Shown here: positions 1 through 5,618 of the stretch, piece after piece
Numbering within the stretch: position 1 is the stretch's first letter
Layout of the letters: each line of letters starts with the position of its first letter
Assembly (NCBI GenBank): GCA_031273485.1
Contig: JAISRS010000479.1
Coordinates: 1-5,620, forward strand
DNA length: 5,620 bases
Direction of reading: 5' to 3'
DNA from: Prevotellaceae bacterium
GTDB taxonomy: Bacteria; Bacteroidota; Bacteroidia; Bacteroidales; UBA932
Translations under genes and position numbers: made by a program
Notes under the pieces: generated by a model
The model's database searches: none
Seen by the model: the letters and a program-made list of their open reading frames with translations, nothing else
What the model was told of the DNA's origin: nothing

Positions 1-695
1 ACAACAGTTACATCTTGAAATTCCGGCGCCTGTTTGATTTTGAGAAAAAGTTTGGTTAAAGTTATCACATCTTTTTCGCAATATTCCACAATACGTTCGA
101 GGTTATTATCCGTATAATAGACTGTTGCAACCATACTTCCGTCGATATCGTCCTTCGGCGACGGGATACCGAACAGCGTAGCCAGCAGTTCCAGAGAGCA
201 GTAATGTTTATAATCTCCGAATTTCCATAAATCCAGAGTATCCACAAAAGGCATTTCCCAGGGTTTCATGTTTTGTGTGTCCAATACCGGCGGAAGATTC
301 AATCCATTGATAAGCACACGGCGTGCAATATACGGAAAATCAAATTCCTTGCCGTTATGAGCGCATAATTTTGCTGTTTTATTATTGCCGCAAAATTTTG
401 AAAGCATCTCCAAAAATCTTACGAGCAAATCTTTTTCATCTCCATAAAAAGACTTTAATCTCAGGGTATTTGACGAATCAATAAAACCGCAGCTTATACA
501 TATAATCTTTCCAAATTCCGCCCAGATGCCTGCTTTTTTATAAAAATCGGCAGCAGTTTCGTCGGCTTTTCTTTGATAAGCCGATTTTTTATCCCACAAA
601 CGTTTGAGCTGTTCGGGAACATCCTCGTAGTTTTGGTATTCGGGAACAGTTTCTATATCAAGAAACAAATAGTTTGATATTTTATCTTTTAACAT
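1..695 (-). CDS. Predicted 3'-5' exonuclease, PolB-like DEDDy family (3' end cut off by window)
   Basis: Read on the minus strand from the ATG at 695-693, the frame stays open for 231 codons to the window edge, so the last residues and the stop are missing. All three DEDDy exonuclease motifs are visible: Exo I FLDIETVPE (D13, E15), Exo II HNGKEFDFPYIARR (about 113-126, D119), and Exo III EYCEKDV (Y205, D209). Known family members use these acidic residues to hold two metal ions and remove nucleotides from 3' ends. The layout fits the stand-alone PolB-type exonuclease domain (the DNA_pol_B_exo2 type) common in Bacteroidota, usually about 240 residues, so little is probably missing. The physiological substrate (DNA repair, replication or RNA) cannot be told. 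It starts 15 bp after the TonB-like gene's stop, so it is probably co-transcribed. No Shine-Dalgarno sequence precedes the start. The family call is firm; the role is inference. Confidence 0.9.
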   Translation of the reverse strand, partial: MLKDKISNYLFLDIETVPEYQNYEDVPEQLKRLWDKKSAYQRKADETAADFYKKAGIWAEFGKIICISCGFIDSSNTLRLKSFYGDEKDLLVRFLEMLSKFCGNNKTAKLCAHNGKEFDFPYIARRVLINGLNLPPVLDTQNMKPWEMPFVDTLDLWKFGDYKHYCSLELLATLFGIPSPKDDIDGSMVATVYYTDNNLERIVEYCEKDVITLTKLFLKIKQAPEFQDVTV

Positions 696-710
696 TTTAG
701 TTTTAATTAT

Positions 711-1523
711 TTACTGTTGAGACACAAATCTGTAAACGATATTACCTTTTTGAATCTCCGAACTTGATGAAGAAGAAAATCGGGCGGTTAAAGCGGCTTG
801 CTTTGCCGCAATATGCAAACAGTCGTCCTTGCTTGAATTTTTACTGTCCACCTCTGCCGTAAGTACATATCCAAATTTATTAACTTCTATTATGATGGTT
901 ACATCGCCGCCGTTCAAACACTTATACGCCGGCACGGGAAGCGACAGAGCCGTTCTGCCGTACAAATAATACGACACAACCGAAGGACCCTTGTAGGCTT
1001 CCCCTGCGGCAGATACAACGGGATTAATATCAGGAACTTCATCCACTCCGCGTTTCTCTCTTTGTTTTTCCGATTCTTCTTTCGCCTTTTCCTTTTCCTT
1101 TTCATTTTGCAATGTTGAGGTATTCCTGTTTGAGAAAAACGACATATTCGATCCCGACCCTTTTCCCGATTTGCTTCCGCCGGCAGCCGCATTGACCGCC
1201 ATATTCGGCAATTTGACGTCAGGGTTAGGCATTTCATTCAGCATTTTATCCAGTTCTTTTTTAAGTCTTTCCTTTTCTTCTTCGGAGCTAATTTCAGGTT
1301 CTTCCTCCTCAACAACATGATGCACTAATTCGATTACCGTTATGCGCGTCATTTTTGTATGTAGTTCGTTGAGAGCAAGTATAAGAAACACCAATAAATG
1401 AAATATCACAGTGGAATATATACCGATTTGATGGTCTTTTATCCATTGTTTCAACGTTCTGCGTTCCGTAGTAAACACAGACGTAAGATCTTTTCTGTTT
1501 ACAGGATGTTCCGAAGTATCCAT
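711..1523 (-). CDS. TonB/TolA-like energy-transducer protein with C-terminal TonB-type domain
   Basis: This 270-residue protein has a short basic cytoplasmic N-terminus, one membrane helix at about 33-52 (IGIYSTVIFHLLVFLILALN), an acidic and lysine-rich stretch (72-96), a Gly/Ser-rich hinge (112-127), a second charged, probably helical stretch (140-158), and a C-terminal domain (about 178-270) ending GNIVYRFVSQQ. The Tyr-Gly-Arg entry segment (residues 187-190), the GGDVTIIIEVNKFG strand pair and the Cys202/Cys235 pair match Bacteroidota proteins usually named 'energy transducer TonB'. TonB carries proton-motive energy from ExbB/ExbD to outer-membrane receptors; ExbB and ExbD are not in this window. 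The linker is Glu/Lys-rich rather than the Pro-rich spacer of classical TonB, so it is closer in build to TolA. A run of six serines (250-255) sits within the C-terminal domain. The ATG lies 25 nt inside the end of the VanZ-like gene; the next in-frame Met is after the membrane helix, so this start is preferred. Confidence 0.82.
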   Translation of the reverse strand: MDTSEHPVNRKDLTSVFTTERRTLKQWIKDHQIGIYSTVIFHLLVFLILALNELHTKMTRITVIELVHHVVEEEEPEISSEEEKERLKKELDKMLNEMPNPDVKLPNMAVNAAAGGSKSGKGSGSNMSFFSNRNTSTLQNEKEKEKAKEESEKQREKRGVDEVPDINPVVSAAGEAYKGPSVVSYYLYGRTALSLPVPAYKCLNGGDVTIIIEVNKFGYVLTAEVDSKNSSKDDCLHIAAKQAALTARFSSSSSSEIQKGNIVYRFVSQQ

Positions 1524-1894
1524 TTAATGGGATTAAATAATAATAATGAAACTGCGATGCCTGTAGTATTAGCTATCATATCCATTTCGTCGTAACTGCG
1601 ACCAACGTGTTCCTGAATAAATTCAATGGAAGCGCCCAACAAAAAAGCGATAATAAAACTATAGACATAAGCCTTCTTTTTAAATCCGGAATTGTTTTTA
1701 TACTGACGTGAAAATCCGGACATAAGGAAAAGAGTAAAAGTAAAATACAATATAAAATGCACCATTTTGTCGAAATGCGGTATTCTTGCGAATATGGATG
1801 TTGCCGGCAAATTATCTCCGGGCAGCAACGAACCGATTACAATCACAACAAGCCAAAGAATCGCCCTCCAGTGGTATTTAAGAATTTTTATCAT
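1499..1894 (-). CDS. VanZ-like family membrane protein
   Basis: This 131-residue protein has four probable membrane helices, near residues 9-25, 42-61, 74-92 and 107-121. VanZ-family signatures are present in the expected order: SLLPGDNLP (22-30) after the first helix, DKMVHF (42-47) opening the second, EFIQ (91-94) at the end of the third, and DMIANTTG (105-112) entering the fourth. VanZ was named for low-level teicoplanin resistance in an enterococcal van cluster, but most homologues are uncharacterised and nothing here suggests glycopeptide resistance. The role is presumably in the inner membrane or cell envelope. The ATG overlaps the hydrolase stop as TAATG (1 nt), and its 3' end overlaps the TonB-like gene by 25 nt, so translational coupling on both sides is likely. 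The length is typical of short family members. Confidence 0.88.
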   Translation of the reverse strand: MIKILKYHWRAILWLVVIVIGSLLPGDNLPATSIFARIPHFDKMVHFILYFTFTLFLMSGFSRQYKNNSGFKKKAYVYSFIIAFLLGASIEFIQEHVGRSYDEMDMIANTTGIAVSLLLFNPIKWILRNIL

Positions 1895-2670
1895 TATACT
1901 TCTATAAATTGATGTTGATTAAGTTGTTGATATATTGAATCAGCCAGATGTTCAAATCCGGTAACGGGCGACATGCAATTTTTCAGAATAATGATTTTTT
2001 CCGCAATTGCGGGATATGGCAGCAGTTGTTTCACTGTTGTTGCAACACAGTGACTTTGTGCTTCTCCGGCTATATATATTGTCGAATATCGGGAAATCAA
2101 ATCCAGCAGTTCCCTGTTTTCCTGTGTCCCGAAATCTTCATCCACAGGGATATTAGCTTTAAATACGCCGAAATGTTCCGTCATGGGATTTTTGCCTTTT
2201 TGAACAACGGTGAAACATCGTTGCTGCGAACGCGACCAGTTTTCGACTTCTCTCATAACGCTGTCGGCGATTGATGCGCCTCTGCTGCCTTCGATACAAT
2301 GTTCTGGCCATATAACATGAGGAAATTCACCCTGTTCGTTCAATTGTTTCAGATATTCCAGAGTCCTCTTTTTTTCGATAACGGGAATCCAAACGCCCTG
2401 TTCAACATCTTCAACAGAGATTGAAGTAAAAGGCGACGGATTTTTTCCCTCCCTGTTTTGCCAAAAAGCAGGATGCGAAATATCCATAACCTGATGCGAA
2501 TCCTGAGAAAGTACAATATTTTCAATCATAGCTTCATTATTTCGGATAAAAGCGCCCAGACGTTCCATATCATTTTCCGCTCCCGGAACGTACAGAGCGC
2601 CTTTTGTATCACAGAAATCATATTGAGCATCAATAATTAACAGCAACGCTTTATTTTTTATAATATACAT
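1894..2670 (-). CDS. Isochorismatase-fold cysteine hydrolase, nicotinamidase-like
   Basis: This 258-residue cytoplasmic protein opens with ALLLIIDAQYDFCD, the usual first strand of the isochorismatase fold. The presumed catalytic triad is D14, K158 (in VVQKGKNP) and C208 (in AGEAQSHCVATTV). Presumed metal ligands, by comparison with nicotinamidase PncA, are D57 and H59 (SQDSHQ) and H124 (WPEHC). PncA hydrolyses nicotinamide to nicotinate for NAD salvage. The WPEHC and DSH motifs favour this branch over true isochorismatases, but the protein is longer than typical PncA (about 180-210 residues), with extra sequence around 63-118, and has EAQSHC where PncA usually has a T-D-Y/F-C type motif. The substrate is therefore uncertain, and I give no symbol. 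The ATG at 2670-2668 follows a purine-rich AAAGAAACGAAT and is the first gene of the four-gene cluster; a matching promoter lies just upstream. Confidence 0.85.
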   Translation of the reverse strand: MYIIKNKALLLIIDAQYDFCDTKGALYVPGAENDMERLGAFIRNNEAMIENIVLSQDSHQVMDISHPAFWQNREGKNPSPFTSISVEDVEQGVWIPVIEKKRTLEYLKQLNEQGEFPHVIWPEHCIEGSRGASIADSVMREVENWSRSQQRCFTVVQKGKNPMTEHFGVFKANIPVDEDFGTQENRELLDLISRYSTIYIAGEAQSHCVATTVKQLLPYPAIAEKIIILKNCMSPVTGFEHLADSIYQQLNQHQFIEV

Positions 2671-2693
2671 ATTCGTTTCTTTTAATAAAGGCG

Positions 2694-2701
2694 CAAAATT
2701 A
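2694..2701 (-). promoter_or_regulatory. Probable -7 element for the four-gene cluster
   Basis: On the minus strand, TAATTTTG at 2701-2694 matches TAnnTTTG and lies 23 bp before the ATG of the hydrolase gene. No good TTTG is found at the usual -33 distance; the upstream DNA is simply AT-rich, so chance is a real possibility. If real, it drives the hydrolase, VanZ-like, TonB-like and exonuclease genes with a short leader. Confidence 0.45.
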
Positions 2702-2751
2702 ACTAAATTTTTTTAAGATTGAATTAAATTGATTTTAAAAGGTGGTCATAA

Positions 2752-2792
2752 GGTCTTTAGGGACTTTAAAGTCTTTAAAGATACTAAAGACC
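2752..2792. repeat. Palindromic hairpin element built from GGTCTTTA words; possible terminator
   Basis: A perfect 9-bp inverted repeat, GGTCTTTAG at 2752-2760 and CTAAAGACC at 2784-2792, encloses two further palindromes: GACTTTAAAGTC (2762-2773) and CTTTAAAG (2773-2780). It lies about 50 bp after the stop of the outer-membrane gene and before the promoter of the next cluster, so its transcript could fold and act as a terminator or 3' stabiliser. The downstream T-run on the minus strand (CCTTTT) is weak, so a classic intrinsic terminator is not certain. The same words make up the larger palindrome at 5367-5404. Confidence 0.75.
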
Positions 2793-2816
2793 GCAATATC
2801 CAAAACATCTCTCAAT

Positions 2817-2844
2817 AATTCATAATTCATAATTCATAATTCAT
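2817..2844. repeat. Four tandem copies of the heptamer AATTCAT
   Basis: AATTCAT occurs at 2817-2823, 2824-2830, 2831-2837 and 2838-2844 with no mismatch, and a partial unit precedes it. The last copy contains the TGA stop (2843-2841, minus strand) of the outer-membrane protein gene. A 7-bp unit in a row is prone to copy-number change by slippage; because the repeat lies on the downstream side of the stop, gain or loss of whole units should not change the protein. Confidence 0.9.
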
Positions 2845-5153
2845 TTAACTATTCCTGCATCGTTATCCGTATTATTCAACCGTTTATCGGGGATTTGGTA
2901 TTTGCGTTTCAGATTAAGATTCCACACAAAATTGAGAGTAAGCATATTTCCGTAATTTTTCACGGCAGTCCATGCAGTTTTTTGCATCAGTTGGCTGTTG
3001 AGTTCTGTGCCTGAATATTTTCCTTTTGATTGCAGAGGATACATCCATCCTGCGCTGAAGTGCATGTTTTTTAGATGATACGACAATCTAATACGACTGT
3101 AACAGGCATCATTCCAGACGGTTTCTCCAAAAAACTCTCTGTATCGGCTGTTCACGCTTCCCGCCACCGACCAGCGCCCGACGTAGCATAACAGTTGTCC
3201 TCCGCCATAAACAGAAGTAAGAGCGTGAGTATAATTATTGCCATCGCTAAACGATCTGATTATACCGCCATAACCTTCAAAAATCAGTTTATCGGGAATA
3301 ATATCATACTGTACATCAACCTGTCCGCGCAGGTGACTCATACTTTTTTGATTTTCGCCGCCAAACAAAAACAGCACATTTCCGTCAACTGCCTGTATCC
3401 GTTCAATGGTCGGCATAACGGCATTTTTACTGTACCTGTATCCGGTTGTTATCTGCACGCTGAATTTTGAATGTTGATAGTCGAATATCAAGTCATTGAT
3501 GATATTGCGAAATGGTTTCAGATGCGAATTTCCTACTGTTATTTCCCAATCGTTTTTTTGCAACCGCACATCGCTCAAATTCGACAGGCTTGGCAAATGA
3601 GGTCTGACCGAAAAACCGTAACGTAAAACGGCGTTTTTAAACACCGGATATGAGAGATTTACCACAGGTCGAAAACTCAAATAAGTATATCTGTCCGAAT
3701 TTTGCTCATTACGTTGGCTGCTGAAACCCAAACCCAGCATATAACCGAATTTATGGAATTTACCCCGAATTTGAGAATAAAAATACAAAGAAGTATTGTG
3801 CATTTTTGCGTCAGACGTTCCTTGGGTATCCGTGTAAATGTTGTTGAGATAATTTTGCGTAACATGCAATCCGCCCGAATATTTCAAATCCTTCCATTGT
3901 TTTTCGTAAAGCGCTTCTCCGATTAGGGAATATTTTTCGCCGTCGGCGCTATAACCGTGTTTCGACAAATTGGAATCCTGATTATACGACTGATAACTAT
4001 ACTCGTAATCCGAATTGAGACAGGCGCCCGTCAGGTTAAAAATCAGATTTTGAGATTTGGGTAAATTCGTTTGAAAATACAGGTCTAAAGCCATTGACGA
4101 AGATTTATCGTTGATTTCCCGCGTAATCCGATAGTCGTTTTCATCGGTTTCCGAAACATTTTGACTGATATTTGCCGGATTGTTCCTGAAATTATTCTGC
4201 CACGAAACATTAAAAACATATTTGTCGGCTTCGTGCAAATTGTACTTTATCTGAACCTTGTGATTTCCCGTAAATATTGGCGAATCCGTCCCTTTGCGGT
4301 TGATTTGATGCACCGTTTGGTCGGGCATCCGGTAACGGATTTCTTCATCTTCACGTTGCGAAAAATCACTGTAATCCAATCCGTAACTCAACCCAAATTC
4401 GCTCTTTTTATGATTTATTCTCAAATATATATTATCACTGCCGTAATTTGCCGTAAGAGCGCCGGTAAGATTTACTCCGGCGGTGATGCCGCCATCGGGC
4501 TGTTTAACAATGAAATTAATCACCGAACCCACATTTTCGCCATAACGAACTCCGGGAGCGTCAATAAATTCTATGCGCAGCACATTTTTGGGATTTAAGG
4601 CTATAATCTCCGACTGACTTGCTTCGATGCCGTTGATACGTATCTGCACCGTTCCGGCGTTTCCGATTGAGGCGACAGTATTCTGCATATCATCTGTTTT
4701 GATGCCCGGCAGAGTGATTTTGTTCAATAAACCGTAGCCCGAAGACGAGGTTTTAACCTGCACTTCCGTAGGAAATATTATTTGCCGGTCGATTTTGACG
4801 TTTTTTTGTGTAGCCTGCACAACAACCTGATCCAGCAAAACGACCTGTTCGCTCAATTTTATTATACCCAAATTGATGTCGCCGACGCTGTTTTTCAATT
4901 GAATGAAAACGCTGTCGTATCCTGCGCAGAATATTTCAAGTAAATAATCCCCATTGTTTTCATACAACAGTGTAAATGCGCCGTTTGCGTCGGTTTTAAC
5001 GCTGCCGATTACATCGTTTTCAAAAGATTTCAGTACAATACTCGCCTGCCGCAAAGGTTCCTCATTTTGATTTGCGACTTTACCGGAAATATTTTGTGCC
5101 GACAAACAACAGGTATCAGTCACAAATACAATAAATAATACGATGAGTTTCAT
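2841..5153 (-). CDS. TonB-dependent-receptor-like outer-membrane beta-barrel protein
   Basis: From the ATG at 5153-5151 this is a 770-residue protein. It has a signal peptide (MKLIVLFIVFVTDTCCLSA, likely cleaved before Q20), a carboxypeptidase-regulatory-like beta-sandwich (about 21-100, NISGKV to IIKLSE), a plug-like domain (about 105-220, with VQIRINGIEAS, LRIEFIDAPGVRYG and VINFIVK), then a long stretch of alternating hydrophobic and polar strands forming the barrel. It ends RLNNTDNDAGIVK, close to the tail I know from the Bacteroidota 'outer membrane protein beta-barrel family'. Such proteins import or bind ligands at the outer membrane, probably with TonB energy. No TonB box is identified, and there is no SusD partner next to it, so it is not a classic SusCD polysaccharide system; the ligand is unknown. 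The frame can be extended upstream to a TTG at 5192, but that TTG lies inside the proposed -7 promoter box and would add 13 residues before a good signal peptide. I therefore chose the ATG. Confidence 0.9.
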   Translation of the reverse strand: MKLIVLFIVFVTDTCCLSAQNISGKVANQNEEPLRQASIVLKSFENDVIGSVKTDANGAFTLLYENNGDYLLEIFCAGYDSVFIQLKNSVGDINLGIIKLSEQVVLLDQVVVQATQKNVKIDRQIIFPTEVQVKTSSSGYGLLNKITLPGIKTDDMQNTVASIGNAGTVQIRINGIEASQSEIIALNPKNVLRIEFIDAPGVRYGENVGSVINFIVKQPDGGITAGVNLTGALTANYGSDNIYLRINHKKSEFGLSYGLDYSDFSQREDEEIRYRMPDQTVHQINRKGTDSPIFTGNHKVQIKYNLHEADKYVFNVSWQNNFRNNPANISQNVSETDENDYRITREINDKSSSMALDLYFQTNLPKSQNLIFNLTGACLNSDYEYSYQSYNQDSNLSKHGYSADGEKYSLIGEALYEKQWKDLKYSGGLHVTQNYLNNIYTDTQGTSDAKMHNTSLYFYSQIRGKFHKFGYMLGLGFSSQRNEQNSDRYTYLSFRPVVNLSYPVFKNAVLRYGFSVRPHLPSLSNLSDVRLQKNDWEITVGNSHLKPFRNIINDLIFDYQHSKFSVQITTGYRYSKNAVMPTIERIQAVDGNVLFLFGGENQKSMSHLRGQVDVQYDIIPDKLIFEGYGGIIRSFSDGNNYTHALTSVYGGGQLLCYVGRWSVAGSVNSRYREFFGETVWNDACYSRIRLSYHLKNMHFSAGWMYPLQSKGKYSGTELNSQLMQKTAWTAVKNYGNMLTLNFVWNLNLKRKYQIPDKRLNNTDNDAGIVK

Positions 5154-5189
5154 TAAAATCCAAGATATATTATTATTAATTTTGAGGGA

Positions 5190-5220
5190 CAAATGTAAAT
5201 AATTTAGGGAACTTCTAAAA
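5190..5220 (-). promoter_or_regulatory. Probable Bacteroidota-type promoter of the outer-membrane protein gene
   Basis: On the minus strand, TACATTTG at 5197-5190 matches the Bacteroidota -7 consensus TAnnTTTG exactly. A TTTT at 5220-5217 stands 19 nt upstream, where the -33 element TTTG is expected, with one mismatch. Transcription would start a few bases after 5190, giving an AT-rich leader of roughly 30 nt before the ATG at 5153. There is no sign of a Shine-Dalgarno sequence, as is usual in this phylum. The consensus is established knowledge; activity here is inference. Confidence 0.6.
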
Positions 5221-5298
5221 ACTTGATTTTTCAGGCTAAATCTTTTTTTGAGGCGCTATTATTTCTGGCTGCACTGTAGCAATGACAGCTACGCCGAA

Positions 5299-5360
5299 GC
5301 TAAAAGCAGGGCTTCCAACTTTCAAACCCGCTTGCAACAAGGCGGGTCTGCGCTTTTAGC
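5299..5360. repeat. Two-step hairpin inside the nested element
   Basis: The outer stem is GCTAAAAGC (5299-5307) with GCTTTTAGC (5352-5360), 9 bp perfect. The inner stem is ACCCGC (5326-5331) with GCGGGT (5342-5347), extended by TTG/CAA (5332-5334, 5338-5340) around a bulged G at 5341. The stems are separated by unpaired DNA, so the fold is a long cruciform-like arm. I saw no RYYYAAC/GTTRRRY pair that would make it an integron attC site. Confidence 0.7.
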
Positions 5361-5366
5361 GGGTAC

Positions 5367-5404
5367 TAAGGTCTTTAAGGTCTTTAAAGACCTTAAAGAC
5401 CTTA
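5367..5404. repeat. Perfect 38-bp palindrome of GGTCTTTAA units
   Basis: The two 19-base halves, 5367-5385 and 5386-5404, are exact reverse complements, with no loop. Each half contains two copies of GGTCTTT or its complement AAAGACC, joined by AA/TT, so the left half reads as a direct repeat and the whole as its mirror. Such a structure could extrude as a cruciform or fold in RNA. The same GGTCTTTA/TAAAGACC words occur in the hairpin at 2752-2792. Confidence 0.9.
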
Positions 5405-5414
5405 AAGTGGAAGT

Positions 5415-5426
5415 GGGAGCGCTCCC
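5415..5426. repeat. 12-bp GC-rich palindrome GGGAGCGCTCCC
   Basis: A perfect palindrome without loop, 10 bp to the right of the 38-bp palindrome and just before the right CAATGAC/GCTACGCCGAA arm. It could be a protein-binding dyad or only part of the nested element. No function can be read from it. Confidence 0.65.
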
Positions 5427-5495
5427 GTTCGGCGTAGCGTCATTGGTAGGCGTAAACCGAAGCAATCCAGAAAAATGAAGTATAAAATAAGTCTA

Positions 5496-5618
5496 TTTCT
5501 GGATGGGTGTACGACAAAAATCCCATCGTCGTTACCCCGCACTGCGCTTTTCGCTTGTACGGGGTTATCAAGAGGGCAACTCCTACGGAGTTTTACGTTG
5601 TCGGCGTCGCTTTGTCGT
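5496..5618. repeat. Second inverted-repeat block at the window edge
   Basis: The block starts with TTTCTGGAT (5496-5504), the complement of ATCCAGAAA (5465-5473) at the end of the preceding element. It contains GATGGG (5502-5507) with CCCATC (5522-5527), ACGACAAA (5511-5518) with TTTGTCGT (5611-5618), ACCCCGCAC (5534-5542) with GTACGGGGT (5557-5565; one mismatched pair, or G-T in RNA), and AACTCC (5578-5583) with GGAGTT (5587-5592) around a TAC loop. No coding frame of note crosses it. It may be a second dispersed repeat or the end of a structured 3' region of a gene outside the window. Confidence 0.55.

Larger units (their letters stand above)
5262..5473. repeat. Nested inverted-repeat element, MITE-like or REP-like (about 212 bp)
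   Basis: The stretch is bounded by TTTCTGG (5262-5268) and its complement CCAGAAA (5467-5473). Inside these, CAATGACAGCTACGCCGAA (5280-5298) pairs with TTCGGCGTAGCGTCATTG (5428-5445), with one extra base: an 11-bp and a 7-bp perfect block. Further in are GCTAAAAGC (5299-5307) with GCTTTTAGC (5352-5360), ACCCGC (5326-5331) with GCGGGT (5342-5347), a 38-bp perfect palindrome, and GGGAGCGCTCCC (5415-5426). No transposase is encoded. The right arm, with CATTGGTAGGCGTAAACCGAAGCAAT in two halves (5441-5466), resembles dispersed 'CATTGCGAG...GAAGCAATCCAG' repeats I know from many bacterial genomes, but that link is from memory. It fills most of the gene-free stretch 5154-5620. A 76-codon open frame crosses it but looks like chance. 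Confidence 0.7.

Noticed and set aside
65..247. A 60-codon minus-strand frame within the exonuclease gene
   Set aside because: It overlaps the DEDDy exonuclease frame, which carries all three catalytic motifs; the short frame has none.
914..1237. A 107-codon minus-strand frame inside the TonB-like gene
   Set aside because: It is an alternative frame of the Lys/Glu-rich linker, giving an arginine- and lysine-heavy low-complexity product with no recognisable domain.
1499..1894. Glycopeptide-resistance gene vanZ
   Set aside because: Family membership is clear, but there are no other van genes, and most VanZ-like proteins have no tie to resistance.
2817..2844. CRISPR-like array
   Set aside because: The 7-bp units are directly adjacent with no spacers, so it is a simple tandem repeat.
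3195..4598. Plus-strand open frames opposite the outer-membrane protein gene
   Set aside because: They overlap a long, well-recognised gene on the other strand, contain no domain I recognise and lack start signals, so they are antisense shadows.
5299..5360. Possible integron attC site
   Set aside because: The two-step stem has roughly the right shape, but I see no RYYYAAC/GTTRRRY core sites and no cassette-like gene next to it.
5248..5478. A 76-codon plus-strand open frame starting with TTG across the repeat block
   Set aside because: It is made entirely of the nested inverted repeats; its lysine-rich KVFKVFKDLKDLK section is the translation of the palindrome, it has no known domain, and its start is a TTG with no ribosome-binding or promoter signal.
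5578..5592. ACTCCTACGG resembling a conserved 16S rRNA segment
   Set aside because: Only ten bases match, the following bases differ from the rRNA sequence, and the flanks show no rRNA; it is simply a 6-bp hairpin with a 3-base loop.
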